DNA from: Alphaproteobacteria bacterium
Lineage (GTDB): Bacteria > Pseudomonadota > Alphaproteobacteria > GCA-2731375
Assembly: GCA_028824965.1 (NCBI GenBank)
Contig: JAPKBD010000010.1
Coordinates: forward strand, 1 to 33,265
Length of the DNA: 33,265 bases
Direction of reading: 5' to 3'
Shown: positions 8,067 through 17,104 of the stretch, piece after piece
Layout of the letters: every line of letters starts with the position of its first letter
Position numbering within the stretch: position 1 is the stretch's first letter
Made by a program: the position numbers and the translations under genes
The notes under the pieces: model-generated
Database searches by the model: none
What the model saw: only the letters and a program-made list of their open reading frames with translations
What the model was told of the DNA's origin: nothing

Positions 8067-9650
8067 ATGAGCTCAGATAGTTCGGATAATTGGGACGATG
8101 AGATAGCGGAAATCCATCAACGTCGCGCCATGGCAAAAAAACATGGCGGGGCCGACGCCGTGGCCAAACATCACGCCAAGGGACGCCTGACATTGCGGGA
8201 GCGGATTGACGGTCTGATCGATCCCGGCAGCTTCAAGGAAACCGGCATGGGAGCCGGTGGCGCGGAAAAAGACGAACGGGGCAATTTAACCGGCTTCACA
8301 CCGGGTAATTTCATTCTTGGGTTTGCCCAGGTCAACGGGCGGCCCTGCATCGTCGGCGGCGAAGATTTCACCATCGGCGGCGGCTCCCCCACCGTGGCGG
8401 GGCTGCGCAAGAGTGTTTATACGGAGGAACTTGCCTGCCGCTATAAAGTACCCCTGGTCCGCTTACATGAAGGCGGTGGTGGCTCGGTGCTGGGTGCTGC
8501 CGGCAAAAAGGGTCGCGGCGCGGGCACAGTCGGCGACAGCGTCGCCTCACCCCCACGCTTTAAGTCGGTGGCGGAGGCCATGGCCATGGTTCCCGTCGCC
8601 TCGGCCGCCTTAGGGCCTGTGGCAGGTCTGCCAGCAGCACGTTTAGTCGCCTCCCACTTTGTCACCATGGCACGCGATACAGCACAAATTTTGATCGCCG
8701 GACCGGCCGTGGTTGAACGCGCACTTGGTGTGAAGGTCAGCAAGGAAGAATTGGGCGGTGCTGACGTCCATGCCGCCAACGGCGTGGTCGATGCGGTGGC
8801 GGAAAACGAGGCGGAGGCTTTGGCGCAAATCAGAACCTTCCTCAGCTATATGCCCCAGAACGTGTGGGAGCTGTCACCCATTGTGGATACGGGAGACCCC
8901 GCAGACCGCGCCGAAGAAAGCCTGGCCAGCGTCATACCACGCAACCGCCGCAAGGCATTTAACATCCGGAAATTAATCGATACGGTGGTGGACAGAGGGT
9001 CATTCTTTGAGATGGGGCGCAAATACGGCCCCGGCCAGGTCACGGGCCTGGCCCGCATGAACGGGCAAAGCGTTGGCATCCTGACCAATGATGGCCGCTA
9101 TTACGCCGGTGCCATGACAGCAGAGGGCGCGCAGAAGGTCCGCCGCTTTATCGAGATTTGCGACACCTTTCACTTGCCTATGATCTCGTTGGTGGACGAA
9201 CCAGGCTTTATGATCGGGCCGGAAGCGGAAAGCGGCGGTGCCATCCGCTATGGCACAGCAGCCGTGAACGCGGCGGCAACCTATACCGCACCCTGGGCTT
9301 CCGTCATCATTCGCAAGAATTACGGCGTTGCTGCAGCCGCCCATTACGGACCCGATGCCTATGTTCTGGCCTGGCCATCGGCTGAGATGGGGGCACTACC
9401 CCTGGAGGGCGGCGTCGCCGTTGCCTTTGGCCGGGAGATTGCGGCGGCGGAGGACCCAGAGGCCCGGCGTAAGGAGTTGGAGGACGAATTGGCGGCACGG
9501 CTGTCGCCCTTCCCACGATCGGAATCCTATAACTTCCATGAATTGATAGACCCACGGGAAACCCGGCCCATGCTGTGTGACTGGATCAAACTGGTACAGC
9601 CTTTGTTGCCGGAGCTGTTGGGCCCGACTTACTTCGGTATTCGACCCTAA
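8067..9650 (+). CDS. Acyl-CoA carboxylase, carboxyltransferase (beta) subunit
   Basis: A 527-residue biotin-dependent carboxyltransferase, second of its family in the window. Family features include the N-terminal 'GRLTLRERIDGLIDPGSF', the 'HEGGGGSV' oxyanion loop, and in the C half 'DEPGFMIG' and 'NYGVAAAAH'. It has aggag 12 bases before ATG. It is the first gene of a plus-strand run that continues with a lipase-like gene (1-base overlap) and beta-oxidation type enzymes, so it probably acts on an acyl-CoA made or consumed by that pathway, for example a branched-chain or methyl-branched acyl-CoA. No biotin carboxylase subunit is nearby. The specific substrate is not assignable from sequence. 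Confidence 0.9.
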   Translation: MSSDSSDNWDDEIAEIHQRRAMAKKHGGADAVAKHHAKGRLTLRERIDGLIDPGSFKETGMGAGGAEKDERGNLTGFTPGNFILGFAQVNGRPCIVGGEDFTIGGGSPTVAGLRKSVYTEELACRYKVPLVRLHEGGGGSVLGAAGKKGRGAGTVGDSVASPPRFKSVAEAMAMVPVASAALGPVAGLPAARLVASHFVTMARDTAQILIAGPAVVERALGVKVSKEELGGADVHAANGVVDAVAENEAEALAQIRTFLSYMPQNVWELSPIVDTGDPADRAEESLASVIPRNRRKAFNIRKLIDTVVDRGSFFEMGRKYGPGQVTGLARMNGQSVGILTNDGRYYAGAMTAEGAQKVRRFIEICDTFHLPMISLVDEPGFMIGPEAESGGAIRYGTAAVNAAATYTAPWASVIIRKNYGVAAAAHYGPDAYVLAWPSAEMGALPLEGGVAVAFGREIAAAEDPEARRKELEDELAARLSPFPRSESYNFHELIDPRETRPMLCDWIKLVQPLLPELLGPTYFGIRP

Positions 9651-12064
9651 TGCGGGAAAAGGAACTACGCCTTGCCCTGGTCTGTTACGGCGGTGTTTCA
9701 CTGGCCGTCTATATGCATGGGGTCAGCAAGGAAATTCTAAAGCTGGTGCGCGCATCCGCTGACTACAAGGCGGGCGTCGATGCGGGTGGGCGGGCTGCCA
9801 ACAGCGACTATACGGATACCGAAGCCGTCTATCTGGATCTATTGCGCGAGGTTGGCCAGAACTTGGATCTGCATGTAGTGGTCGACGTCGTCGCAGGTGC
9901 ATCAGCTGGCGGTATCAATGGTATTTTTCTGGCCCGGGCCCTGGCCTTGGACCTGGCATTTGACCCACTTCGGGATATGTGGCTGAACAAGGCAGATGTC
10001 GCTGAATTGCTGGCACCGGACCACCGGGCGTCTATGTGGAGCAAATGGATTTTGCGTCCGGTTCTGCGCTGGGGTTTGTCCCGACGCAAAGTGACCCGTC
10101 TGGCACCTGATCAGGAGATGCGGGATAAATTATCCCTGTTCATTCGATCCCGCTGGTTCCGGCCACCCTTTGGCGGTGCTGCCTTATGCGATAATTTGTT
10201 CAACGCCATGAAAGCAATGGATGGCGGCGGCGGCAACAGTCAGGGAAGTAGCGGGAGGGGGCAATCCCGCACTTCTCTCACGCCGCCGGGGCAGTGGCTG
10301 GATCTATACGTTACCTTGACGGACTTCTTCGGCTATAGCCAACGCATCCCCCTACATGACCCGTTGGTTATAACAGAGCGGGAACATCGCCATACCCTGC
10401 ACTTTCGCCACCGCTATTTTACCGGTGAGAAGATGAACACGGATTTCGACAATCCGGATCTGCCTGCCCTGGTCTTTGCCGCCCGGGCGACGTCTTCATT
10501 CCCCGGCGCGTTCCCGCCCGCGCGCATCTCGGAAATTGACCGCCTGATGGACCGGCGTAAAACGCCCTGGCTGGGCAGAGGGGATTTTCTAAAACGCAAT
10601 TTTACGGCTTATGAAATCGCCGGGCAAAAACCGGAGGACACCGCCTTTATCGATGGCAGCGTGCTGAACAACAAACCGTTTGCCCAGGCCATCAATTCCA
10701 TAAAACAACGCCCCGCCTATCGTCAAGTCGACCGCCGATTGGTTTATATTGACCCCGACCCCGAGGATGGGGGCGGCAAAAACAATGAAAATCTACGCCG
10801 CGCGCCTTCGATGCTACGGACCCTAAAAGGTGCCTTATCGGACATTCCGCGCAATGAACCGATCCGGGATGAATTGGATTGGATCCATGGCTTTAATATC
10901 CGCGTTGGCCGTCTTAAAACAGTGCTGGACAGTGCCACACCGCAAATCGATGACTTGGTTGAGGAAGTCATCGGCAAAGACGGTGTCACACACGCCGATG
11001 CCGAACACATTGCCGGCTGGCGGGCAGCCGCAGGTCAGCTGGCAGCGGTTCGATCAGGTTATGCCTATGAAGGTTACCTGCGCCTGCGCATAGAAGCGAT
11101 GATCGAAAGCCTGGCCGAAATACTGGCCCAGGCCGCCTCAACAAGACCGGACTGGGTGGCGATTGATACCTGGGCCGAACGGTTGCGCGCCTGGGCTAAT
11201 GTGGCCGGGGTCTTTCCCCACAGTAGCAAAAACAGCACCAAAAACGGGGGAAAAAGCGGGAGGGGTGGCGATGAAGCGGCCCAATCGGCCTTTTTGCGAG
11301 GCCTGGATGCAGATTACCGGGCCCGTCGCCTGCGCTTCGTCGTCCGTGGCCTGAACCAGATGTACGCCACCCATCGCACGCCCGAGGCAGGCACGGCGTT
11401 GGACGATATCAAAGGCCAGGTCTATGACCTGTTGGAAGATCTACGCCGATGCCGGGACGTGGGCGTGTTAAGCCGTCGGACACGGGCCATGGCCATGGCC
11501 ATCGAGGCTGGAAAAGAAAGCAACATTGGTGCCCTAATCGGCCTGTTGGCGGATGATTTCAGCCTAAGCGGCGTTGGCCGACGAGTTGATCAAATGCTTG
11601 ACCAGGCATCAAGCAGCAATCTACCTGTGGCAGCGCACCGGGCATTATTGAACAGCTTTTTTGGCTTTGCATTCTGGGATGTGTTGGCCTTTACGGTCAC
11701 GTCCTGGCGGGATGTGGGGGAATTTGATGAAATCCGCGTCGATCGGATCTCTCCCGACGATGCCAACAGCCTGCGCCATGGCAGCGCCGACACTATTCTG
11801 AAAGGCGTCGGCCTGGGCCATTTCGCAGCCTTCTTCAGCCGACGCCATCGGGAAAACGACTATCTATGGGGGCGCCTGCATGGGGCGGAAAGATTGATCG
11901 ATATTGTCATCGATAGCGCGACGTTGGAGGGTGCAGCGGAAAACATTGATGTCCGCACTTTCAAAAAACGCGCCTTCACTGCCATTCTGGACGCAGAGGC
12001 GCTGCACCTGGGTAAAAGCAGCGATCTGTTGGCGGAATTGCGCCAGGAAGTTGCCGCGCTGTAG
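9650..12064 (+). CDS. Patatin-related phospholipase-like protein
   Basis: An 804-residue member of the large bacterial patatin-related group, predicted to be a serine acyl hydrolase using a Ser-Asp dyad. The nucleophile elbow is GASAGG with Ser85, and the partner Asp335 lies in IDGSVLNNKP. The oxyanion region is the N-terminal 'YGGVSLAVYMHG'. Two low-complexity Gly/Ser/Asn-rich linkers occur near residues 192-206 and 530-545, probably flexible loops. The long C-terminal half is helical-looking and of unknown role. The ATG shares one base with the stop of the upstream carboxyltransferase, so the two are coupled. It may release acyl chains for the downstream acyl-CoA enzymes; that is inference from position. 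Confidence 0.87.
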   Translation: MREKELRLALVCYGGVSLAVYMHGVSKEILKLVRASADYKAGVDAGGRAANSDYTDTEAVYLDLLREVGQNLDLHVVVDVVAGASAGGINGIFLARALALDLAFDPLRDMWLNKADVAELLAPDHRASMWSKWILRPVLRWGLSRRKVTRLAPDQEMRDKLSLFIRSRWFRPPFGGAALCDNLFNAMKAMDGGGGNSQGSSGRGQSRTSLTPPGQWLDLYVTLTDFFGYSQRIPLHDPLVITEREHRHTLHFRHRYFTGEKMNTDFDNPDLPALVFAARATSSFPGAFPPARISEIDRLMDRRKTPWLGRGDFLKRNFTAYEIAGQKPEDTAFIDGSVLNNKPFAQAINSIKQRPAYRQVDRRLVYIDPDPEDGGGKNNENLRRAPSMLRTLKGALSDIPRNEPIRDELDWIHGFNIRVGRLKTVLDSATPQIDDLVEEVIGKDGVTHADAEHIAGWRAAAGQLAAVRSGYAYEGYLRLRIEAMIESLAEILAQAASTRPDWVAIDTWAERLRAWANVAGVFPHSSKNSTKNGGKSGRGGDEAAQSAFLRGLDADYRARRLRFVVRGLNQMYATHRTPEAGTALDDIKGQVYDLLEDLRRCRDVGVLSRRTRAMAMAIEAGKESNIGALIGLLADDFSLSGVGRRVDQMLDQASSSNLPVAAHRALLNSFFGFAFWDVLAFTVTSWRDVGEFDEIRVDRISPDDANSLRHGSADTILKGVGLGHFAAFFSRRHRENDYLWGRLHGAERLIDIVIDSATLEGAAENIDVRTFKKRAFTAILDAEALHLGKSSDLLAELRQEVAAL

Positions 12065-12179
12065 CGCCCGATCACTGAGCACATGCGTCGTTCGCTGACA
12101 ACTTGTCGCGGAACCTTGTCGTGGGACCGGGCCCAAACTACACTTCGAAAAGATCCAGTTATTAGCAAGGAGCACGCCC

Positions 12180-12947
12180 ATGCCTGTCGAATATACCCGG
12201 GTTGACGAATTCGCGTTAATCACCCTGAACAGGCCGGAGGCGCTGAATGCGCTTTCCGTGCAGGTGGTCAAAGACATCGGCGCTGCCATAGATGAGGCCG
12301 CCACCTCTGACGCCCGCGCCCTGTTGATCACCGGGGCGGGGGAAAAGGCCTTTTGCGCCGGGGCGGATATATCCGAATTCATGGGCCGCAATGTGGTCGA
12401 ATGCATTGCCGCCACCGAATTGGGCCAAAACACATTTGCCAAACTGGATAGCCTCTCCATCCCCTCCCTCGCAATCATCAACGGCTTTGCCCTGGGCGGC
12501 GGGCTAGAGCTGGCGACCGCGTGTACTTTGCGGGTGGCAACGGTGAATGCGTGGTTGGGAGTGCCGGAGATTAAGCTGGGCCTGATCCCCGGCTATGGCG
12601 GCACTCAACGCCTCCCCCGCCTGGTGGGACAGGGCCGGGCCCTGGATATGGTCATGACCGGGCGCATGGTCGGGGCCGAGGAAGCTTTGAGCATGGGCCT
12701 GATTAACCGGCTAGTAGAGGCCCCCGCCGTCGAAGGTGCCATCGCCTATGCCCGCGAATTCGCCGGTTTTTCACTCCCCGTCCTACGCTACGGGCGGGAG
12801 GCCGTGATGCGGGCCGATCAAACCGCGTTATCGGAAGGGCTGCTAATAGAACGGGATTTAAACACCTTGGCCTTTCAAGGCGAAGATGCGACCGAGGGTG
12901 CGACGGCTTTTTTGGAAAAACGCAAACCCACGTTCAAGGATCGTTAG
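12180..12947 (+). CDS. Enoyl-CoA hydratase/isomerase family protein
   Basis: A 255-residue crotonase-family enzyme, cytoplasmic, most likely hydrating a trans-2-enoyl-CoA. The CoA/oxyanion motif 'KAFCAGADISEF' and the second motif 'GFALGGGLELA' are present, and 'GVPEIKLGLIPGYGGTQRL' carries the usual catalytic glutamate region. A clear aaggag precedes the ATG by about 7 bases. It sits between the patatin-related gene and an SDR plus acyl-CoA dehydrogenase, consistent with one beta-oxidation-like route. Length and motifs are normal; substrate chain length unknown. Confidence 0.9.
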   Translation: MPVEYTRVDEFALITLNRPEALNALSVQVVKDIGAAIDEAATSDARALLITGAGEKAFCAGADISEFMGRNVVECIAATELGQNTFAKLDSLSIPSLAIINGFALGGGLELATACTLRVATVNAWLGVPEIKLGLIPGYGGTQRLPRLVGQGRALDMVMTGRMVGAEEALSMGLINRLVEAPAVEGAIAYAREFAGFSLPVLRYGREAVMRADQTALSEGLLIERDLNTLAFQGEDATEGATAFLEKRKPTFKDR

Positions 12948-12964
12948 ATGGGGGATCGGTAGAA

Positions 12965-13699
12965 ATGGCAGACCAAAAAGTCATCGCCATCACAGGTGCC
13001 AGTCGGGGTATCGGATCCGGCCTGGTGGCGGAGTTGGCCTCGCGCGGACACATCATTGGTTGTCTGTCACGCAAAGGAGCAGGCCCTGAAGATCACGAGG
13101 TCGCGGGCACCTTGCTGAATTTTCCCTGTGACATGGAAGATGAAGACCAGATAGCAGCCGCCTTGAACGGCCTGGCGGAACAGGCGGGCCGGATCGATGT
13201 TCTGATCAACAATGCCGGCCTGCATCTGGAAGGACCCAGCGCCGAAGTCCCCACGGCGGACTTTGAAAAGGTCATCGCCACTAATATCACCGGGCCTTTT
13301 ATTGCCTGCCGTCAGGTCTATCCCCATCTGGTGGCCCAGGGCGGTGGTTTGATCATCAACATAGGATCATTCTTTGACCGTCTGGGGGCGAAACGTAACG
13401 CTGCCTACAATTGTTCGAAGGCCGCCATTGCCTCCCTGACCAAAACCCTGGCCGTGGAATGGGCCAGGGATAAAATACGATTGGTCAATCTGGCACCGGG
13501 CTTTGTCGCAACAGACCTGAATGCGGACTATATGGCGCAGGACAGTTTCAAAGAATTCGTCCGTCGGCGCATACCCACAGGTGCTGTCGCCAGCGTTGAT
13601 GAAGTCGCCCGTTTGGTGGCCATGTTGGTGGCCGAGGATCTACCCAGCCTGACGGGGGAGACCATCGTCATCGACGGCGGGCAAAGCATTAATCAATAA
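12965..13699 (+). CDS. SDR family NAD(P)-dependent oxidoreductase
   Basis: A 244-residue classical short-chain dehydrogenase/reductase. The cofactor motif is TGASRGIG at residues 10-17, NNAG is at 82-85, and the active site is Ser135 with Y148-x-x-x-K152. The C-terminus 'IVIDGGQSINQ' is typical of the family. The gene starts 17 bases after the enoyl-CoA hydratase stop and could supply the 3-hydroxyacyl-CoA dehydrogenase step of the cluster, but SDR specificity cannot be read from these motifs. It could equally be a FabG-like reductase. Confidence 0.9.
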   Translation: MADQKVIAITGASRGIGSGLVAELASRGHIIGCLSRKGAGPEDHEVAGTLLNFPCDMEDEDQIAAALNGLAEQAGRIDVLINNAGLHLEGPSAEVPTADFEKVIATNITGPFIACRQVYPHLVAQGGGLIINIGSFFDRLGAKRNAAYNCSKAAIASLTKTLAVEWARDKIRLVNLAPGFVATDLNADYMAQDSFKEFVRRRIPTGAVASVDEVARLVAMLVAEDLPSLTGETIVIDGGQSINQ

Positions 13700-13725
13700 A
13701 GGCCCAGACATTAAAGGTTTCATAC

Positions 13726-14901
13726 ATGAGTGTTTTTCAGCGCCTCGACGATAATATCAACCTGGTTGAGGAGGAGAGACTGGTATTGGATGCGGTCAGC
13801 GCATTATGCCGGGATCAAATAGCGCCACGGGCCGCAGCCTATGACGCCAGCAGCGAATTCCCCTGGGACAATATTAACGCCATCAATGACCTTGGCCTGA
13901 ATGGCATGTTCATTCCCGAGGGCTATGGCGGAGCCAGAACATCCTACCTCAGCTACCTCGCCGTCATGCGCGAAATGGCAAAATCATGCGCTGCCACCGC
14001 CCTAATATGGGGCACGACGTTTCATGCCATCAAGCCGGTGGTCGATTTCGCCAATGAAGCACAAAAACTGCGCCTGCTGCCGAAAATCGCCGCAGGTGGA
14101 CTTGCCTCCCTTTGTATAACGGAGCCGACCGCGGGTTCGGATGCCACGGGAATGAAAACAAAATTCACCCCTGACGGCGATGAGATCGTTATTACCGGCG
14201 GCAAGACTTTCATCACCACCGGCGACCATGCGGATCTATATGTGGTGTTCGGAAAATGGTCTGAAATTGAGAATGATAAGGCCGCGATTTCTGTGGTGCT
14301 GGTAGAAAAGGGTGCAGAAGGCACTGGGGGCCTGCATATCCTCGGCAAGGAAGACAAGATGGGCCAACGGGCCTCATCCACCGTCAGCCTGGCGTTTGAA
14401 GATCTCCGCGTGCCCCGGTCGAACCTGTTATGTGAGCCGGGCGACGGCCTGAAAATTCTATTTTCCGCCCTCAACAAATCCCGCCCCTCCATCGCCGCCC
14501 ATGCCCTGGGTATTGCCCGTGCGGCGTTTGAGGATGCGGTGGCCTATATCAATCAACGGCAACAATCAGGGCGCAACATTATCGAATTCCAAGGCATTCA
14601 GTTCCTGCTGGCAGACCTGGCCACGGACCTGGCGCTGTGCGAGAGCTGGCTGTGGCGTGTCGGTGCCATGATCGATGCGGGCGAAGACGACATCGGGGTT
14701 GAAGCATCCATGCTGAAAATGCGCGCCTCCGACCTGGCCATGCGGATCACGACCGAGGCAGTGCAGTTGCACGGCGGCTATGGTTATATCAAAGATTACC
14801 CGGTGGAGCGTTATATGCGGGATGCCAAGATCACGCAGATTTACGAAGGCACCAATCAGATCCATCGCCAACTGATCGGGCGCTCATTTATTGATCGGTA
14901 A
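13726..14901 (+). CDS. Acyl-CoA dehydrogenase
   Basis: A 391-residue FAD-dependent acyl-CoA dehydrogenase carrying out alpha,beta-dehydrogenation of an acyl-CoA thioester. Features are the N-terminal helical domain, the 'CITEPTAGSDATGMKTKF' FAD/substrate signature around residues 125-145, 'QLHGGYGYIKDYPVERYMRD', and 'IYEGTNQIHR' with the likely catalytic base Glu374. It ends the plus-strand acyl-CoA run and overlaps by 14 bases at its 3' end with the convergent GNAT gene. Together with the hydratase and SDR it gives the first three reactions of a beta-oxidation cycle; a thiolase is not in the window. Confidence 0.93.
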   Translation: MSVFQRLDDNINLVEEERLVLDAVSALCRDQIAPRAAAYDASSEFPWDNINAINDLGLNGMFIPEGYGGARTSYLSYLAVMREMAKSCAATALIWGTTFHAIKPVVDFANEAQKLRLLPKIAAGGLASLCITEPTAGSDATGMKTKFTPDGDEIVITGGKTFITTGDHADLYVVFGKWSEIENDKAAISVVLVEKGAEGTGGLHILGKEDKMGQRASSTVSLAFEDLRVPRSNLLCEPGDGLKILFSALNKSRPSIAAHALGIARAAFEDAVAYINQRQQSGRNIIEFQGIQFLLADLATDLALCESWLWRVGAMIDAGEDDIGVEASMLKMRASDLAMRITTEAVQLHGGYGYIKDYPVERYMRDAKITQIYEGTNQIHRQLIGRSFIDR

Positions 14902-15412
14902 GGCGGTCCCGGCGACTAAGCGAGAAGTAACTTAGATCCAGGCCATAGTGAAACTGCATGCCACCCGCTCGTAGACCGATCTTTTTCAACACATTGTGAG
15001 AGCCCGCATTTTCCGGATGGGTCACTGCAACTATTGGATCAAATTGAAATTCCCGAAAGCCGTAATCCAGCACGCGCGCAGCTGCCTCCGTCGCGACGCC
15101 CTTACCCCAGGTTTCTGTGACGTAGCGATAACCGATTTCGATCAGGCCGCAATCTTCCAGAGGGAACAAACCACACCAACCCATCATGTCGGGGGCATCC
15201 GTCCATTCGACCGCCCAGACAGCACCGCGCGCGGGCCAGTCGCTGTTCAGCTTCTCGTGCCAAATCTGCTGCTGCTCCGCCTCCACTGGTGCGCCATGGG
15301 GAAACAGATAGCGACCGACATCGGGGTCCATATTCATAGCAACGCAGAAATTTAAATCAGCAAAGGCCAAGGGTCGAAGGGTCAGGCGCGCTGTTGTCAG
15401 ATCAGGCTGCAC
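14888..15412 (-). CDS. GNAT family N-acetyltransferase (RimJ/RimL-like)
   Basis: A GNAT acetyltransferase of the RimJ/RimL type, recognised from the opening LTTARLTLRPLAFAD, the central 'EIGYRYVTETWGKGVATEAA' acetyl-CoA motif and 'VTHPENAGSHNVLKKIGL' near the C-terminus. The acceptor is unknown. The start is uncertain: GTG at 15412 gives 174 residues beginning just before the conserved region and overlaps tauD by 11 bases. The next upstream candidate (15484) would overlap by over 80 bases and add residues that do not look like the family. It is the last gene of the minus-strand dioxygenase operon. Confidence 0.85.
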   Translation of the reverse strand: MQPDLTTARLTLRPLAFADLNFCVAMNMDPDVGRYLFPHGAPVEAEQQQIWHEKLNSDWPARGAVWAVEWTDAPDMMGWCGLFPLEDCGLIEIGYRYVTETWGKGVATEAAARVLDYGFREFQFDPIVAVTHPENAGSHNVLKKIGLRAGGMQFHYGLDLSYFSLSRRDRLTDQ

Positions 15413-16271
15413 TGGCAGACGGCAACGCAGTACCCGCAATCTGGCAACGCCACAGAATACGCCGCGCGGCAGGATCAAAGGCATCCCGGCGATGCAGGGT
15501 GGAACGGTTATCCCAGATCAAAACATCGCCAGGCTGCCAATTATGGGAATAGGTGAAATTACCATCCACACAATAATCCCACAGCCGGTCCAACAATGCC
15601 TCGCTCTCGTCCACCGCCAATCCCTTGATATAGGCATTGGTGCGCCGGCCCAGGAACAACGCCTGCCGACCATTTTCCGGATGCCGAATAACCACGGGGT
15701 GAACAGCACCAGGTGCATCGCGTACATCCGTCACTTCATCCATGCCTTTGCGTAGTTCACCGGCAGAGGTGTATGTAGAATTATGCAACGCCTGCGCCTC
15801 AACAACAGCGCTGCGTAAATCATCGGGCATTTTGTCCCAGGCCGCATACATATTGGCGAACCAGGTATTGGCCCCTGTGGCCGGCACTTCATGGCCATAT
15901 AACACAGACGCTGTGGGCGGCACATCCAGATATGTCATGTCCGAATGCCATTCCGCCTCACCATTACCCAGGGCACCGATGGCCTTGCCGTTCTCCACCA
16001 CGTTGGAGATGATCCACATATCCGCCGCCTCGTCAGCGCCCGCATCCGCGCGCAGATCCTTTTCACTACTGGGGGGTGGTTCCAGGGGGCCGAAGCGTGC
16101 TGCGAATTTCGTCAGGCCGGCCGGTGTCAGGTTCTGGCCGCGAAACAACAACACGCAATTATCCAACCAAGCCTGATGAATGGCGGCGAAGTCCGCCGCG
16201 TCAATATCACCTGCCAGATCAATCCCATCTACCCGGGCACCGATGGCATCGTTCAATGGTGTAATTTGCAT
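15402..16271 (-). CDS. TauD/TfdA family Fe(II)/2-oxoglutarate dioxygenase
   Basis: A 289-residue non-haem iron dioxygenase expected to hydroxylate an organic substrate using 2-oxoglutarate and oxygen. The iron-binding facial triad is visible as H-x-D in EWHSDMTYLD and a distal His in 'WDNRSTLHRRDAFD'; the following 'RRILWRCQIAG' holds the Arg expected to bind 2-oxoglutarate. A ggagg site precedes the ATG by about 7 bases. It is 50 bases downstream of a second, PhyH-type dioxygenase gene. Possible substrates include taurine-like sulfonates or phenoxyacids, but the motifs do not decide. Confidence 0.92.
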   Translation of the reverse strand: MQITPLNDAIGARVDGIDLAGDIDAADFAAIHQAWLDNCVLLFRGQNLTPAGLTKFAARFGPLEPPPSSEKDLRADAGADEAADMWIISNVVENGKAIGALGNGEAEWHSDMTYLDVPPTASVLYGHEVPATGANTWFANMYAAWDKMPDDLRSAVVEAQALHNSTYTSAGELRKGMDEVTDVRDAPGAVHPVVIRHPENGRQALFLGRRTNAYIKGLAVDESEALLDRLWDYCVDGNFTYSHNWQPGDVLIWDNRSTLHRRDAFDPAARRILWRCQIAGTALPSASAA

Positions 16272-16321
16272 GATTGGCCTCCATCAATTCTGCTGGCTAT
16301 TTCTAACATCATAGCCGGTAT

Positions 16322-17104
16322 TTACAACTTTAAGAACGTCGGATAGCGAAAGGCGTCGCCCAGCTCCAATGTCTCATGCAAACCAGCTATCCGTGGCCCG
16401 CAGGGGCCGGGGCGTGGGGCATAGACCGCATCGTCGCCAAAGAAACGTAGGGACACTGTTTCGCGCACGGCATCTGTTGTCGCCCCGCCGCCGTGCAGGG
16501 TGTTGGGGTGAAAGGCGATAATATCGCCCGGCTCCGTCGCCCAGCTGACGATGTTCCAATCCTGTGGCTTTGCATCGATATCCGGCAGGCGTGGTAGATC
16601 ATCGCCGGGATAAAACGGCTCCGTCGGGTCATCAATGTTGAAGGTGGAACCATTATGGACAGGGCCAAGGTGGGACCCGGCCACAAACTCCAACGCCGCC
16701 CGCTTTGGAATGGACGCGAAGCTGATCCAAAAGACCACCAAGTGATCTCCATCCACCGCCAGATAGGAACTATCCTGATGCCAAGGCGTACGCCGACAGC
16801 CCCCCGATTTACGGAAGACCTGTTCGTACATGAACCAAAGATCTTCGCTGCCCAATAGACTGCGCGCCAGATCCGCCAAAGGGCCTTGCCGCAAAGCGTC
16901 TTCATAAATCGCCGGCGCGCCGGGGTTTGCCTTATCCTCGAACGTGCCGGAACCAGCACTTAACCAATCGCCGCCCTTGCCGTGGGGCCCCAGGTTATTC
17001 AAGCTCCATTCATATGCAGTCCTGATCAGGGCCAGACTGTTGGTATCCAGAGCACCTGTAAGTTTCACCGCCCCGTCTTGTATGTAGCGTTCACTGTCCC
17101 GCAT
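16322..17104 (-). CDS. Phytanoyl-CoA dioxygenase (PhyH) family protein
   Basis: A 260-residue Fe(II)/2-oxoglutarate oxygenase of the PhyH family. The iron ligands are visible as the H-x-D of 'TPWHQDSSYL' and a distal His in 'AFHPNTLHGGG'. The substrate is unknown; family members hydroxylate acyl-CoAs and diverse small molecules. I place the start at the ATG at 17104, opening MRDSERYIQDGAV as in relatives. This overlaps the end of the glutathione S-transferase gene by 14 bases and implies coupling. Longer in-frame starts run deep into that gene. Confidence 0.88.
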   Translation of the reverse strand: MRDSERYIQDGAVKLTGALDTNSLALIRTAYEWSLNNLGPHGKGGDWLSAGSGTFEDKANPGAPAIYEDALRQGPLADLARSLLGSEDLWFMYEQVFRKSGGCRRTPWHQDSSYLAVDGDHLVVFWISFASIPKRAALEFVAGSHLGPVHNGSTFNIDDPTEPFYPGDDLPRLPDIDAKPQDWNIVSWATEPGDIIAFHPNTLHGGGATTDAVRETVSLRFFGDDAVYAPRPGPCGPRIAGLHETLELGDAFRYPTFLKL

